A DNA stretch of 64,000 nt from Streptomyces sp. NBC_00306 (GTDB lineage: Bacteria > Actinomycetota > Actinomycetes > Streptomycetales > Streptomycetaceae): contig NZ_CP108032.1 of NCBI RefSeq assembly GCF_036169555.1, positions 2,604,001 to 2,668,000 of the forward strand, given 5' to 3'. The translations under genes and the position numbers were made by a program. The notes under the pieces were generated by a model that was not told the origin of the DNA, searched no databases, and saw only the letters and a list, made by a program, of their open reading frames with translations. Numbering within the stretch: position 1 is the first letter of the stretch; every line of letters starts with the position of its first letter. Below, piece by piece: positions 28,949 through 39,156 of this stretch.

Positions 28949-30838
28949 CTACTTCTCGCGCGACCCGTCGTACATCTCGTCGATCAGGTGCTGGTACTCG
29001 CGCTCGACGACCGGCCTCTTGAGCTTGAGGCTGGGCGTGAGCTCTCCGTGCTCGATGTCCAGGTCGCGCGGGAGCAGCCGGAACTTCTTGACCGTCTGCC
29101 AGCGCTGGAGCCCCTCGTTGAGGCGCTGCACATAGCCGTCGATCAGCTGCAGGACCTCCGGGGTGGCCACCACCTCGGCGTACGGCTTGCCGCCGAGGCC
29201 GTTCTCCTCGGCCCAGCCCAGGATCGTGGGCTCGTCGAGCGCGATCAGAGCGGTGCAGAAGTTCCGGTCCGCGCCGTGCACCAGGATGTTCGAGACGAAC
29301 GGACAGACGGCCTTGAACTGGCCCTCCACCTCGGCCGGCGCGATGTACTTGCCACCGGAGGTCTTGATCAGGTCCTTCTTGCGGTCCGTGATCCGCAGAT
29401 AGCCGTCGGCGGACAGCTCGCCGATGTCACCGGTGTGGAACCAGCCGTCGGACTCCAGGACTTCCTCGGTCTTCTCGGGCAGACCGTGGTAGCCCTCCAT
29501 GATGCCGGGGCCGCGCAGCAGGATCTCGCCGTCGTCGGCGATCCGCACCTCGGTGCCGGGCATCGGCTTGCCGACCGTGCCGGTGCGGTAGGCCTCGCCC
29601 GGGTTGACGAAGGACGCGGCGCTCGACTCGGTGAGTCCGTAGCCCTCGAGGATGTGGATGCCGGCGCCCGCGAAGAAGTAGCCGATGTCGGGGGCGAGGG
29701 CAGCCGAACCGGAGACGGCGGCGCGCAGCTTTCCGCCGAAGGCTTCCCGCAGCTTGGAGTAGACGAGCGCGTCGGCGACCTTGTGCTTGGCGCCCAGACC
29801 GAAGGGCACGGACGCGGAGCCGGTGCGACGGAAGTTGTCCTGCGAGGTCTTGGCGTACTCGCGTGAGACGCCCGCGGCCCACTGGAAGATCTTGTACTTC
29901 GCGCCGCCACCGGCGCGGGCCTTGGCCGCGACGCCGTTGTAGACCTTCTCGAAGATGCGCGGGACGGCCGCCATGTAGGTGGGCTGCACCACCGGCAGGT
30001 TCTCGATGATCTTGTCGACCCGGCCGTCCACCGCGGTGACGTGGCCGACCTCGATCTGGCCGGAGGTGAGCACCTTGCCGAAGACGTGCGCGAGCGGCAG
30101 CCAGAGGTACTGCACGTCCTCCGGGCCGATCAGTCCGGTCGCCGCCATGGCCTTCGCCATGTACGACCAGTTGTCGTGCGGCAGCCGGACACCCTTGGGC
30201 CGTCCCGTGGTGCCGGAGGTGTAGATGAGCGTCGCCAGCTGGTCGGCGGTGATCGCCCCGACCCGCTCCTTGACCGCCTGCGGGTGCGTCTCGAGGTACT
30301 GCGCGCCGCGCGCCTCGAGGTCGGCGAGCGAGAGCACCCAGCCCTCGGGGTCCGCGGCGTCCGGCTCGACGCCCGTGCTGTCGAACACGACGACATGCTT
30401 GAGGCCGGGCAGCTCGGCCCGGCGCTCACGCGCCTTGGCGAGCTGGGATGCGTCTTCCGCGATGAGCACCCTGCTGTCGGAGTCGGAGAGGATGTACGCC
30501 GACTCCTCGGCGTTCGTGGACGGATAGACGGTGGTGGTCGCACCGCCCGCGCACATCACGCCGAGGTCGGACAGGATCCATTCGACCCGGGTCGAGGACG
30601 CGAGCGCGACCCTGTCCTCGGGCTGCACACCGAGGGCGATCAGGCCGGCGGCGATGGCGTACACCCTGCCGGCGGCCTCGCCCCAGCTCAGCGACTTCCA
30701 GTCGTCGGGCCCCTCACCGGTGGCGGAAGGCACCGGGTAGCGGTAGGCCTCGGCGTCCGGCGTGGCCTCCACTCGCTCGGTGAACAGGTTCGCCACCGAG
30801 GGCGGTCGGTTCTCGATCAGGGTCTGTGTGTCGCTCAC
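28949..30838 (-). CDS. fadD: long-chain acyl-CoA synthetase (AMP-dependent ligase)
   Basis: 629 aa from GTG 30838, which has GGAGG 5 nt upstream. The AMP-binding P-loop YTSGTTGRPKG, the GYGLTESSA adenylate motif, GDIGELSADGYLRITDRKKD and the catalytic lysine region KTSGGKYIAP are present. Residue pattern and length fit FadD15-type actinobacterial ligases that activate long-chain fatty acids. It is transcribed alone: a hairpin lies upstream and no gene follows closely. The chain-length preference cannot be read here. Confidence 0.93.
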   Translation of the reverse strand: MSDTQTLIENRPPSVANLFTERVEATPDAEAYRYPVPSATGEGPDDWKSLSWGEAAGRVYAIAAGLIALGVQPEDRVALASSTRVEWILSDLGVMCAGGATTTVYPSTNAEESAYILSDSDSRVLIAEDASQLAKARERRAELPGLKHVVVFDSTGVEPDAADPEGWVLSLADLEARGAQYLETHPQAVKERVGAITADQLATLIYTSGTTGRPKGVRLPHDNWSYMAKAMAATGLIGPEDVQYLWLPLAHVFGKVLTSGQIEVGHVTAVDGRVDKIIENLPVVQPTYMAAVPRIFEKVYNGVAAKARAGGGAKYKIFQWAAGVSREYAKTSQDNFRRTGSASVPFGLGAKHKVADALVYSKLREAFGGKLRAAVSGSAALAPDIGYFFAGAGIHILEGYGLTESSAASFVNPGEAYRTGTVGKPMPGTEVRIADDGEILLRGPGIMEGYHGLPEKTEEVLESDGWFHTGDIGELSADGYLRITDRKKDLIKTSGGKYIAPAEVEGQFKAVCPFVSNILVHGADRNFCTALIALDEPTILGWAEENGLGGKPYAEVVATPEVLQLIDGYVQRLNEGLQRWQTVKKFRLLPRDLDIEHGELTPSLKLKRPVVEREYQHLIDEMYDGSREK

Positions 30839-31096
30839 GACGTCCTCCGGGCCTGCGGCAGCACTGCACGACTGGCTGGTTTCTAACTGGCGAGTAACCA
30901 TCGAGCCGTGATCAGAGTAAAGGGCACACTGCCAGCGCGTAAGAGGCAGCGGGCTGCCGCTTGATAACGAACCGAACGGCGGATGGCAGCGCCGATCCGA
31001 TGATCGGTGTAATGGGCAGCTATTACGGTATTCGGTCCGCGGGCCCTCCCGCCGCGAGGGCCCTTCCCCCTGCGGCCCGCGCAGCCCGGGGACGAC

Positions 31097-31131
31097 GGAG
31101 GCGCCCGGCCGTGATCCGGCCGGGCGCCTCC
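31097..31131 (-). terminator. hairpin terminator after lepA
   Basis: A perfect 15-bp stem (GGAGGCGCCCGGCCG and complement) with a 5-nt TGATC loop lies about 90 nt past the lepA stop. It is the main recognisable element of the 380-bp gap between fadD and lepA (30839-31218), which also holds a short direct repeat of CGGGACCTCGCGGGCCCT near 31180-31218. Confidence 0.75.
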
Positions 31132-31218
31132 GCCCCGAGCTCCTGGGTCCTGCGCCTCGGGACCGTCGGGTTCCGTGCGCGGGACCTCGCGGGCCCTGCG
31201 CACGGGACCTCGCGGGCC

Positions 31219-33084
31219 CTACTTCTTGCTCTTGGCGCCGTCGTCGCTGGACAGCACGGCGATGAAGGCCTCCTGCGGGACCTCCACGCTGCCGACCATC
31301 TTCATCCGCTTCTTGCCTTCCTTCTGCTTCTCCAGCAGCTTCCGCTTACGGGAGATGTCACCGCCGTAGCACTTGGCGAGGACGTCCTTGCGGATGGCGC
31401 GGATGGTCTCGCGGGCGATGACCCGGGAGCCGATGGCCGCCTGGATGGGCACCTCGAAGGCCTGCCGCGGGATGAGCTCCCGGAGCTTGGCGACGAGCCG
31501 CACGCCGTACGCGTACGCCGCGTCCTTGTGGGTGATGGCCGAGAAGGCGTCCACCTTGTCGCCGTGCAGCAGGATGTCGACCTTGACCAGGCTGGACGAC
31601 TGCTCGCCGGTGGGCTCGTAGTCGAGCGAGGCGTAGCCGCGCGTCTTGGACTTCAGCTGGTCGAAGAAGTCGAAGACGATCTCGGCGAGGGGCAGGGTGT
31701 AGCGGATCTCGACCCGGTCCTCGGAGAGGTAGTCCATGCCCAGCAGCGTGCCGCGGCGGGTCTGGCACAGCTCCATGATCGAACCGATGAACTCGCTGGG
31801 GGCGAGGATCGTGGCGCGCACGACCGGCTCGTGCACCTCGGCGATCTTGCCCTCGGGGAACTCGCTCGGGTTGGTGACGGTGTGCTCGGTGCCGTCCTCC
31901 ATGACCACGCGGTAGACCACGTTGGGCGCGGTGGCGATCAGGTCGAGCCCGAACTCCCGCTCCAGCCGCTCGCGGATCACGTCCAGGTGCAGCAGGCCGA
32001 GGAAGCCGACGCGGAAGCCGAAGCCGAGAGCCGCGGAGGTCTCCGGCTCGTAGACCAGGGCCGCGTCGTTGAGCTGGAGCTTGTCCAGGGCCTCACGCAG
32101 CTCGGGGTAGTCCGAGCCGTCCAGCGGATACAGACCGGAGAAGACCATCGGCTTCGGGTCCTTGTACCCGCCGAGAGCCTCGGTGGCGCCCTTGTGCAGG
32201 GTGGTGATGGTGTCACCGACCTTGGACTGGCGGACGTCCTTCACACCCGTGATCAGATAGCCCACCTCGCCGACGCCGAGACCGTCGGCCGGCAGCATCT
32301 CCGGCGAGTTGGTGCCGATCTCCAGCAGCTCGTGCGTGGCGCCCGTGGACATCATGCGGATGCGCTCGCGCTTGTTGAGCTGACCGTCGATGACTCGCAC
32401 ATAGGTCACGACACCGCGATACGAGTCGTAGACGGAGTCGAAGATCATCGCGCGCGCGGGGGCGTCGGCCACACCGACCGGGGCGGGCACCTCACGGACC
32501 ACCCGGTCCAGCAGCGCCTCGACGCCGAGGCCGGTCTTGGCCGAGACCCGGAGCACGTCGTTGGGGTCACAGCCGACCAGGTTCGCCAGCTCCTCGGCGA
32601 ACTTCTCCGGCTGCGCGGCGGGCAGGTCGATCTTGTTGAGCACCGGAACGATCGCGAGGTCGTTCTCCATCGCCAGATAGAGGTTGGCGAGGGTCTGCGC
32701 CTCGATGCCCTGGGCGGCGTCCACGAGCAGGATGGTGCCCTCGCAGGCGGCGAGCGAGCGGGACACCTCGTACGTGAAGTCTACGTGGCCCGGGGTGTCG
32801 ATCATGTTCAGGATGTGGGTGGTGCCCTGGGAGTCGCCCTCGCTGGGCGCCCAGGGCAGCCGGACCGCCTGGGACTTGATCGTGATGCCGCGCTCGCGCT
32901 CGATGTCCATACGGTCGAGATACTGAGCACGCATCTGCCGCTGGTCGACCACTCCGGTCAGCTGGAGCATCCGGTCGGCAAGGGTCGACTTGCCGTGGTC
33001 GATGTGCGCGATGATGCAGAAATTGCGGATCAGCGCCGGGTCGGTACGACTCGGCTCGGGCACGTTGGTGGGAGTCGCGGGCAC
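31219..33084 (-). CDS. lepA: elongation factor 4 (LepA)
   Basis: 621-aa translational GTPase from GTG 33084 ([16 protein letters not shown]). G1 [11 protein letters not shown]3 DTPGHVDFT and G4 NKIDLP are clear, as is the LepA-specific C-terminal domain ([56 protein letters not shown]). EF4 acts on stalled or back-tracked ribosomes. It is divergent from rpsT, a common actinobacterial arrangement. Upstream open frame to 33255 lacks conservation features. Confidence 0.97.
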   Translation of the reverse strand: MPATPTNVPEPSRTDPALIRNFCIIAHIDHGKSTLADRMLQLTGVVDQRQMRAQYLDRMDIERERGITIKSQAVRLPWAPSEGDSQGTTHILNMIDTPGHVDFTYEVSRSLAACEGTILLVDAAQGIEAQTLANLYLAMENDLAIVPVLNKIDLPAAQPEKFAEELANLVGCDPNDVLRVSAKTGLGVEALLDRVVREVPAPVGVADAPARAMIFDSVYDSYRGVVTYVRVIDGQLNKRERIRMMSTGATHELLEIGTNSPEMLPADGLGVGEVGYLITGVKDVRQSKVGDTITTLHKGATEALGGYKDPKPMVFSGLYPLDGSDYPELREALDKLQLNDAALVYEPETSAALGFGFRVGFLGLLHLDVIRERLEREFGLDLIATAPNVVYRVVMEDGTEHTVTNPSEFPEGKIAEVHEPVVRATILAPSEFIGSIMELCQTRRGTLLGMDYLSEDRVEIRYTLPLAEIVFDFFDQLKSKTRGYASLDYEPTGEQSSSLVKVDILLHGDKVDAFSAITHKDAAYAYGVRLVAKLRELIPRQAFEVPIQAAIGSRVIARETIRAIRKDVLAKCYGGDISRKRKLLEKQKEGKKRMKMVGSVEVPQEAFIAVLSSDDGAKSKK

Positions 33085-33183
33085 GCAGGGTCCTGATTCT
33101 TGAGACGCGGGGCGTCTCGTCTCGGGCGATGTCGGATCGATACGTAGCCTCCATGGTCCCATGGGAAGGGGACTGCGCTCGGT

Positions 33184-33213
33184 TTGGGCCGCTCGGATGA
33201 CGACTGGTAGCCT
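33184..33213 (+). promoter_or_regulatory. probable rpsT promoter
   Basis: TTGGGC (33184-33189) and TAGCCT (33208-33213) are spaced 18 bp apart, about 75 nt upstream of the rpsT start. This leaves a leader of roughly 70 nt, enough for regulation by ribosomal protein binding, which is not demonstrated here. Confidence 0.5.
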
Positions 33214-33287
33214 GGGCAGCTGTGTCTCGTGCCTTTCTCGGCCCGGGACGCTCATCGAAGATCAACCGAACCTGAGAAGGCTCTTTC

Positions 33288-33554
33288 GTGGCGAACATCA
33301 AGTCCCAGATCAAGCGGAACAAGACGAACGAGAAGGCGCGCCTGCGCAACAAGGCCGTCAAGTCCTCGCTCAAGACCGCGATCCGCAAGGCCCGTGAGGC
33401 TGCTGCCGCGGGTGACCTCGAGAAGGCCTCCGTGGCCGCTCGTGACGCTTCCCGTCAGCTCGACAAGGCTGTCTCGAAGGGTGTCATCCACAAGAACGCC
33501 GCCGCCAACAAGAAGTCGGCGCTGGCCTCCAAGGTTGCTTCCCTCCAGGGCTGA
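33288..33554 (+). CDS. rpsT: 30S ribosomal protein bS20
   Basis: 88 aa, basic, helical: [21 protein letters not shown] at the start and [18 protein letters not shown] at the end are diagnostic. It binds 16S rRNA in the small subunit. GTG start has GAGAAGG at 7-nt spacing. Codon use is strongly biased, as in other highly expressed genes. Divergent from lepA; a long hairpin follows. Confidence 0.98.
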   Translation: MANIKSQIKRNKTNEKARLRNKAVKSSLKTAIRKAREAAAAGDLEKASVAARDASRQLDKAVSKGVIHKNAAANKKSALASKVASLQG

Positions 33555-33676
33555 GTGCTCTTGATTTGACTGCCGGAAGGACCCGAGCGGGCCCTCTCTC
33601 TCCGCTCCCGACCGGCAAACCCGACTCGCACGCGGCCTGCGTTCGCCACGCGGGTGCGAGTCTCCAGCAGAACCTT

Positions 33677-33728
33677 CGAAGGCCCCGGCCCGCTCTTCCT
33701 TCCCCAGGACGAGCGACCGGGGCCTTCG
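33677..33728 (+). terminator. terminator after rpsT
   Basis: CGAAGGCCCCGG (33677-33688) pairs perfectly with CCGGGGCCTTCG (33717-33728). The enclosed loop contains a second CGCTC/GAGCG pairing. It lies 120 nt after the rpsT stop. Confidence 0.7.
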
Positions 33729-33729
33729 G

Positions 33730-34282
33730 CTTGCCCGGGGGCGGGTCGGTGGGGCCTCGCCGACGGGCGGGCGGGGCGGTAGCGCGAGGCGGGCGGGGCG
33801 CGGCCGCGCGGGGCGAGGGCGGTACAGGCCAGGGGCCGGGCGGGCCCGGAACATGGCAGCGAGGTCGATCGGTACGGGCACGGCAGGCACGCGGGGGGCG
33901 GATGGGGCCGAGCCGGTACGCGGCCGGTCAGCGGAACAGTTGCGGGCTCGAGCCGCGCCGGCTGCCCGGTGGGCCTGCCGATCAGCAGCACCGCGTCGTC
34001 CGCGAGCGGCGCCGGCCGCGCGCGGCCGGGGGCAGGGGCTGGACCGGGGGCGCCGGCCGGTACGGGGTGCCGCGACCGGCAATGTCTGCCCGTCAAGGCG
34101 TGGGGGTCCCCCACGCCCACAGGGCGTAAGGGGAAACGTCCGGCGCGTGCGATCGCAAGGCAGCCGGAAGTCCTGGTAGCGGAGCTATCAGGACTTGTGG
34201 CCAACGCAACGTGAGGTGCGTCCAGGGCGGCGCGACAGGCCAAAGCCTGCCGGGAGCGGGCGGGAGACCGACCGGTACAGGC
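33730..34282. other. gene desert with clustered perfect hairpins (candidate structured RNA or element remnant)
   Basis: No convincing gene is seen on either strand; open frames here are Arg/Pro/Gly-rich shadows. The right third is densely structured: a 10-bp-arm palindrome at 34097-34117 (GGCGTGGGGG arm), a 12-bp stem with one G-U pair and a CGGAG loop at 34168-34196 (AAGTCCTGGTAG arm), CGCA/TGCG at 34206-34220, and CAGGC-CAAA-GCCTG at 34236-34249. This could be a small RNA, the non-coding end of a decayed transposon, or a REP-like repeat cluster. Which one cannot be decided without genome-wide comparison. Confidence 0.45.
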
Positions 34283-35269
34283 TCAGCGGCGGGAGCGGGC
34301 TGCTCGGGCGATCGTCACGACCGCCTTCTCCAGCGCGTACTCCGGGTCGTCGCCGCCGCCCTTCACACCCGCGTCCGCCTCGGCGACGGCACGCAGGGCC
34401 ACCGCCACCCCGTCGGGGGTCCAGCCCCGCATCTGCTGCCGGACCCGGTCGATCTTCCAAGGCGGCATGCCCAGCTCACGGGCAAGGTCCGCGGGCCTGC
34501 CGCCGCGGGCCGATGACAACTTGCCGATCGCCCGCACGCCCTGTGCCAGCGCGCTGGTGATCAGCACGGGAGCCACACCCGTCGAGAGCGACCACCGCAG
34601 CGCTTCCAGTGCCTCGGCCGCACGCCCCTCCACCGCACGGTCGGCGACCGTGAAGCTGGACGCCTCGGCGCGGCCCGTGTAGTACCGCCCGACCACGGCC
34701 TCGTCGATGGTGCCCTCGACGTCGGCGGTGAGCTGGGACACCGCGGACGCCAGCTCCCGCAGGTCGCTGCCCACGGAGTCGACGAGGGACTGGCACGCCT
34801 CGGGTGTCGCCGACCTGCCGAGCGCCCGGAACTCCGACCGGACGAACGTGAGCCGCTCGGCGGGCTTCGTGGTCTTCGGGCAGGCCACTTCCCGCGCCCC
34901 GGACTTGCGGGCGGCGTCCAGCAGGCCCTTGCCCTTCGCTCCGCCGGGGTGCAGCAGGACCAGGGTGATCTCCTCGGCCGGCGCGTCCAGGTACGCCTTG
35001 ACGTCCTTGATCGTGTCGGCGGACAGATCCTGCGCATTCCGCACGATGACGACCTTGCGCTCGGCGAAGAGCGACGGGCTCGTCAGCTCGGCGAGGGTGC
35101 CGGGCTGGAGCTGGTCGGCGGTGAGGTCCCGCACGTCCGTGTCGGAGTCGGCGGCGCGCGCCGCCGCGACCACCTGCTGCACGGCGCGGTCGAGGAGCAG
35201 GTCCTCCTGGCCCACGGCGAGCGTGACGGGGGCGAGCGGATCGTCGGTCGAATTCTTCCTGGTGGCCAT
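34283..35269 (-). CDS. holA: DNA polymerase III subunit delta
   Basis: 328 aa from ATG 35269 (MATRKNSTDDPLAPVTLAVGQEDLLLDRAV). The layout is HolA: an N-terminal AAA+-like domain without a functional P-loop, PSLFAERKVVIVRNAQ, ITLVLLHPGGAKGKGLLDAARK, then the C-terminal collar domain (RYYTGRAEASSFTVADRAVEGRAAEALEAL split over the middle, and MPPWKIDRVRQQMRGW). It opens the beta clamp during loading. Divergent from the 81-aa gene at 35327. Confidence 0.94.
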   Translation of the reverse strand: MATRKNSTDDPLAPVTLAVGQEDLLLDRAVQQVVAAARAADSDTDVRDLTADQLQPGTLAELTSPSLFAERKVVIVRNAQDLSADTIKDVKAYLDAPAEEITLVLLHPGGAKGKGLLDAARKSGAREVACPKTTKPAERLTFVRSEFRALGRSATPEACQSLVDSVGSDLRELASAVSQLTADVEGTIDEAVVGRYYTGRAEASSFTVADRAVEGRAAEALEALRWSLSTGVAPVLITSALAQGVRAIGKLSSARGGRPADLARELGMPPWKIDRVRQQMRGWTPDGVAVALRAVAEADAGVKGGGDDPEYALEKAVVTIARAARSRR

Positions 35270-35326
35270 CGCGGTCCAGCATCCCATGGGCCACTGACAC
35301 TCCGTCCCGTACCGGAGAATGGCCCG

Positions 35327-35572
35327 GTGAGCGAAGGACGACATGTACTGGTGCTGCCCGACCGCGACGCCGCCGAGGAGGTGGCACAGGAGCTGGCGGG
35401 CCGTTTCGGGGTGACCGATGAGCCGCAGCTCGTACGGGACGCGCTGGCCGGCGAGGACGACGCCGAGGACGCCCAGTGGCTGGTGGTGGTGGACGACCCG
35501 GCGGCCCGGCTCGACCCGATGGTGCTCGACGACTTCGTCGCCGAGTACGAAGGCTGGCTGGAAGCGCCGTAG
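35327..35572 (+). CDS. conserved small acidic protein, function unknown
   Basis: 81 aa from GTG 35327 (VSEGRHVLVLPDRDAAEEVAQEL), rich in Asp/Glu, with no cysteines, signal peptide or membrane segment. GGAG lies 9 nt upstream. Its codon composition (strong GC3) is that of a real gene, and it fits snugly between holA and the convergent NAT gene. I do not recognise a family; it could fold as a small alpha/beta domain, which is only a guess. Confidence 0.72.
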   Translation: MSEGRHVLVLPDRDAAEEVAQELAGRFGVTDEPQLVRDALAGEDDAEDAQWLVVVDDPAARLDPMVLDDFVAEYEGWLEAP

Positions 35573-35584
35573 CGGCCCGGCCGG

Positions 35585-36361
35585 TCAGCCGCGGCCGCCC
35601 CGCGGGTCGGGCGGCAGTCGGTCGAGCTCCAGCCCGAAGTGCTCGCGGTAGGCCGCCAGGATCGCCGCCTCGTCGGCCAGGGGCTGCTCACGGCGCTCGC
35701 CGTGTTCGGTGACGACGAGCTTGCGGCCGCTGAGGGTGATGCGGCCCTCTTCCGTGAGCCGTGAGCACACCACGGACTGGGTGAAGTGCGACTCGGGCGA
35801 TGTCCGGTGCCACCAGGCTCCGGCCCGGAAGTCCTCCAGCGAACGCGGCCGCGTCGCCAGGCGGAACTGCGGCTTGCCGTCCCGGTGGAGATCGATGTCG
35901 CCGAACTCCGTCTCGACGATCCGGAACGTACCGGCGGGGTCGGCCTGGTCGCCGCGCTCGTCGAACGCGAGCGGATGGTGCGCGTGGTCCCCGAATCCGA
36001 CGTCCGCCAGCCACCGCCCGCTGCCGTCGGCCGGCTCCACGAGCAGCCCGAGGTGGTCGTACGGGATGCCCAGCCGGCCCCCGTCACCGAAGACGCGGCC
36101 CTGCAACAGGGTGACGGTGTAGCCGAGGTCGCGGAGCAACGCGGCGAACGCGCCGTTGAGTTCGTAGCAGAACCCACCCCTGCGCCCGTCCACCACCTTG
36201 GCGAGCAGCGCCTTGTCCTCCAGCACGATGTCCTCGCCGAAGTGCACGGAGAGGTTCTCGAACGGAACGGTGCGCAGGTGCCGCACCTGCAGATCGCGCA
36301 GCGCTGCGGCGTCGGCGTGCTGCGGGCGGTCTGCGCCGATGCGGCGGAGGTAGGCGTCCAT
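35585..36361 (-). CDS. arylamine N-acetyltransferase
   Basis: 258 aa from ATG 36361 (MDAYLRRIGADRPQHADAAA). The NAT signature is clear: VPFENLSVHFGEDI, the catalytic cysteine in RRGGFCYELNGAF, histidine in YDHLGLLV region and DVGFGDHAHHPL. It acetylates arylamines or hydrazines, or acts on polyketide/shikimate-type amines, using acetyl-CoA. The gene lies wholly within the open reading frame that extends from comEC in another frame of the same strand (see comEC). Confidence 0.93.
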   Translation of the reverse strand: MDAYLRRIGADRPQHADAAALRDLQVRHLRTVPFENLSVHFGEDIVLEDKALLAKVVDGRRGGFCYELNGAFAALLRDLGYTVTLLQGRVFGDGGRLGIPYDHLGLLVEPADGSGRWLADVGFGDHAHHPLAFDERGDQADPAGTFRIVETEFGDIDLHRDGKPQFRLATRPRSLEDFRAGAWWHRTSPESHFTQSVVCSRLTEEGRITLSGRKLVVTEHGERREQPLADEAAILAAYREHFGLELDRLPPDPRGGRG

Positions 36362-36492
36362 GAGGAAAGTGTGACGCGCGGACCCGCCGCGCACCATGCA
36401 CCGCTGGTCCTGGACCGGTCGGCCGAGGCCGTCCGGTCCCGGGGACCGAACGGCTCCCCGCTCGCGCACCGCTTCGAGGCAGGGTTCCACCG

Positions 36493-39156
36493 GCCCGCCA
36501 CGTAGTGCCGTCCCCTGCCGTCCGGCCTCCCCGTATATCGGCGACGGCGGCGCAGCGCGGCCCGCAGGTTCCGGCCCGCGCCCGTCACCGCGACCGGCCC
36601 GTCGGTGTCGGTGCGCAGCACCACCGCTCCTCCGGCCCGCAGCGCGCCGACGGTTCGGGGTGAGGGGTGACCGTAGGTGTTGTCCCGGCCCACCGAGATG
36701 AGCGCCAGACGCGGACGTACGGCGTGGATCAGACCGGGATGCTGATGAGCCGAGCCGTGGTGCGCCACCTTGAGCACGTCGATCGGCGGCAGCGCCGGAT
36801 AGGCAAGCAGGAGCCGCCGCTGGGCCGGTGGTTCGAGGTCACCGAGCAGGAGCACGGTAGGCCCACCCTCGACACGGACGAACAGCGTGACGCTCGCGTC
36901 GTTGGGGCCGTCGGGCAGAAATCCGGGGCCCGCGCCGGGCGCGGAGCCGGGCCGGGCCGCGGGCCAGAGCACCTGCCAGGTCAGCCGACCGACACGGCGC
37001 CGCTCCCCCACCCCCGCGCGCACCAGAGGCACACGGGCGGCCGCCGCCGCTCTGCGCACGAAGGCGCTCTGCTCCCGTGGTTCGTCGAACGTCGTCGTCT
37101 GCACCACTCCCACGGATCTGCCGCGCAGCACCCCGGGCAGCCCGCGGACATGGTCAGCGTGGAAGTGGGTCAGCAGAACGAGCGGGATCCTGGTGACCGC
37201 GAGATCCCGCAGACAGCGGTCCACCAAAACGGGCTCGGGCCCGGCGTCCACCACCACGGCTCCGCCGTCACCCGTGGCCAGCACGGCCGCGTCGCCCTGT
37301 CCCACGTCGCACATCGCGACATCCCACGCGGGCGGCGGCCAGCCGGTGAGAACCCGGGTGAGAGGTGTCGGGCGCACCACCGCGAGCAGGAACAGCAGGA
37401 CGCACACGACGATCGCCCACGGATGGCGTGTCAGCCTGCGCGCCAGAAGAACGACCAACCCGGTGAGGGCCGCGAGCAGGAGACCGCCACGCCAGCCGCC
37501 CGGCCAGTCCGTGCGCGCCCCGGGCAGGTCGGCCCCGGTGCGGGCCACGGACGCGATCCATCCGGCCGGCCAGCCGGCGACCTGGGCCATCGCCTCGGCG
37601 ACGGGCATCGCGACCGTGGCGGCGGCCAGGGCGGCGAACCCGAGGACGGTGGCCGGGGCGACCGCGAGCTCGGCGATCAGATTGCACGGAATCGCCACCA
37701 GGCTCACCCCGGCCGCGAAGACGGCGACCACGGGCGCGCACACGGCCTGGGCCGCGGCGGCGGCAGCAAGGGCTTCGGCGATCCTCGGGGGCACTCTCCT
37801 GCGCTGAAGGGCCTCGCTCCAGCCGGGAGCGATGACGAGCAGCGATCCGGTCGCCAGGACGGAGAGGAGGAAGCCGTAACTCCGCGCGAGCCAGGGGTCG
37901 TACAGCACCAGCAGCAGCACGGCGGCGGCGAGCGCGGGGAGGAGCGACCGGCGGCGCCCGGTGCCGATGGCGAGCAGGGTGACGGCCCCACAGGCCGCCG
38001 CACGCAGCACGCTCGGCTCCGGTCTGCACACCACCACGAAGGCGAGCGTCAGGGCTCCTCCGAGGATGGCGGTCCCGCGGAGCGTGATGCCCAACCGGGG
38101 TGCCAGCCCGCCGCGTTCGGCCAGCAGCGCCCGTCGCGGCGGCCCGATCAGCAGGACCAGCACGATGGTCAGGTTGCTGCCGGACACGGCGAGGAGATGA
38201 GTGAGGTCCGTCGCCTCGAAGGCGTCCTGAAGCTCCGGCGTGATCCGGGAGGTGTCTCCGACGACGAGCCCGGGGAGCAGCGCGCGGGCATCAGGGGCCA
38301 GGCCGTCGGTCGCCTCACGCAGTCCGGCACGGAGATCACCGGCCGTCCGTTGCAGCATTGTCGGAGCGCGGACGATTTCCGGCCCGTCCGTCTCGTCCGC
38401 TCGCAGCACGGCCGCGAACCGGTCGCCCGGGTGCGACGGCGGCATCAGGCGCCCCGCCAGCCGCAGCCTGGTCGAGGGCAGCAGCCCCTGCCATGAGGCG
38501 AGCCTCCTCGCGGGCATGTCCGCCCGCACCATCACGAGGACCGGCGTCCGCGCTCTGGTGACCGCTCCGCCCGATGTGGTGACCAGGGCGGCTTCCGCCT
38601 CGAGGAGCAGGAGGCGTCCTGCCGTTCCGTCGCGGCGAGCCGGGGACTGTGGCCGGGTGAGGCGGGGATCGGACGTGACGGTCAACTCGACGGTGGCATG
38701 CGCGTATTGATCCGCCAGAGCGGGCAGCGGTCCCCGTCTCAGATCCGCGCCGTGCAGCCCGGCCGAGGCTGCGCCGGCTGCCGCGCACAGCAGGATCGCG
38801 GCAACCGCGGTGGTGTGGAGACGCCACCGTCCTTCCGGTGCGGCGGAGTCGTCGCCGGGTGCCGCCCCCGTATCCGCCGGTGTACGACCACCTGTCGACG
38901 CACGTCGGGCGGTGGGTGCGACGCGGCCGTCCGACCCACGGATCGCCCACATCGCCAACGGCAGCACAGCCGCGAGAACGAGGCAGACGATCACCCCCGT
39001 CACCGTCCACCATCCGGCCACGCCCAGCGCCAGTGCGGACGCGGCCCAGGCGGCCAGGGCCGGCGGAACCAGCCGTAGATCAACCGGCCCTTCCTGGCGC
39101 GGATCCGCCGCCCCCAGCCGGTGCCCCGACGCTGCGTGCACCGCCTGGCGCGTCAT
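36493..39156 (-). CDS. comEC: ComEC/Rec2-like DNA-uptake membrane protein (frame lacks a stop at its natural end)
   Basis: The homologous part, about 888 codons, has the N-terminal membrane region, the competence domain (LLPGLVVGDTSRITPELQDAF, THLLAVSGSNLTIVL), many hydrophobic helices, and a C-terminal MBL-fold domain (VGQGDAAVLATGDGGAVVVDAG, LLTHFHADHVRGLPG, KVAHHGSAHQHPG). It may transport or process DNA; its role in Streptomyces is unproven. The ATG overlaps the comEA stop (ATGA). No stop codon occurs in this frame until 35083, so the formal ORF is 1357 codons and runs through the NAT gene in a shadow-like composition. I give the end at the limit of plausible homology. Confidence 0.8.

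Noticed and set aside
33252..34243. Minus-strand frames of 262-276 codons opposite rpsT and its downstream spacer
   Set aside because: Cross the rpsT gene antisense and consist of Pro/Arg/Ala low complexity; no homology features.
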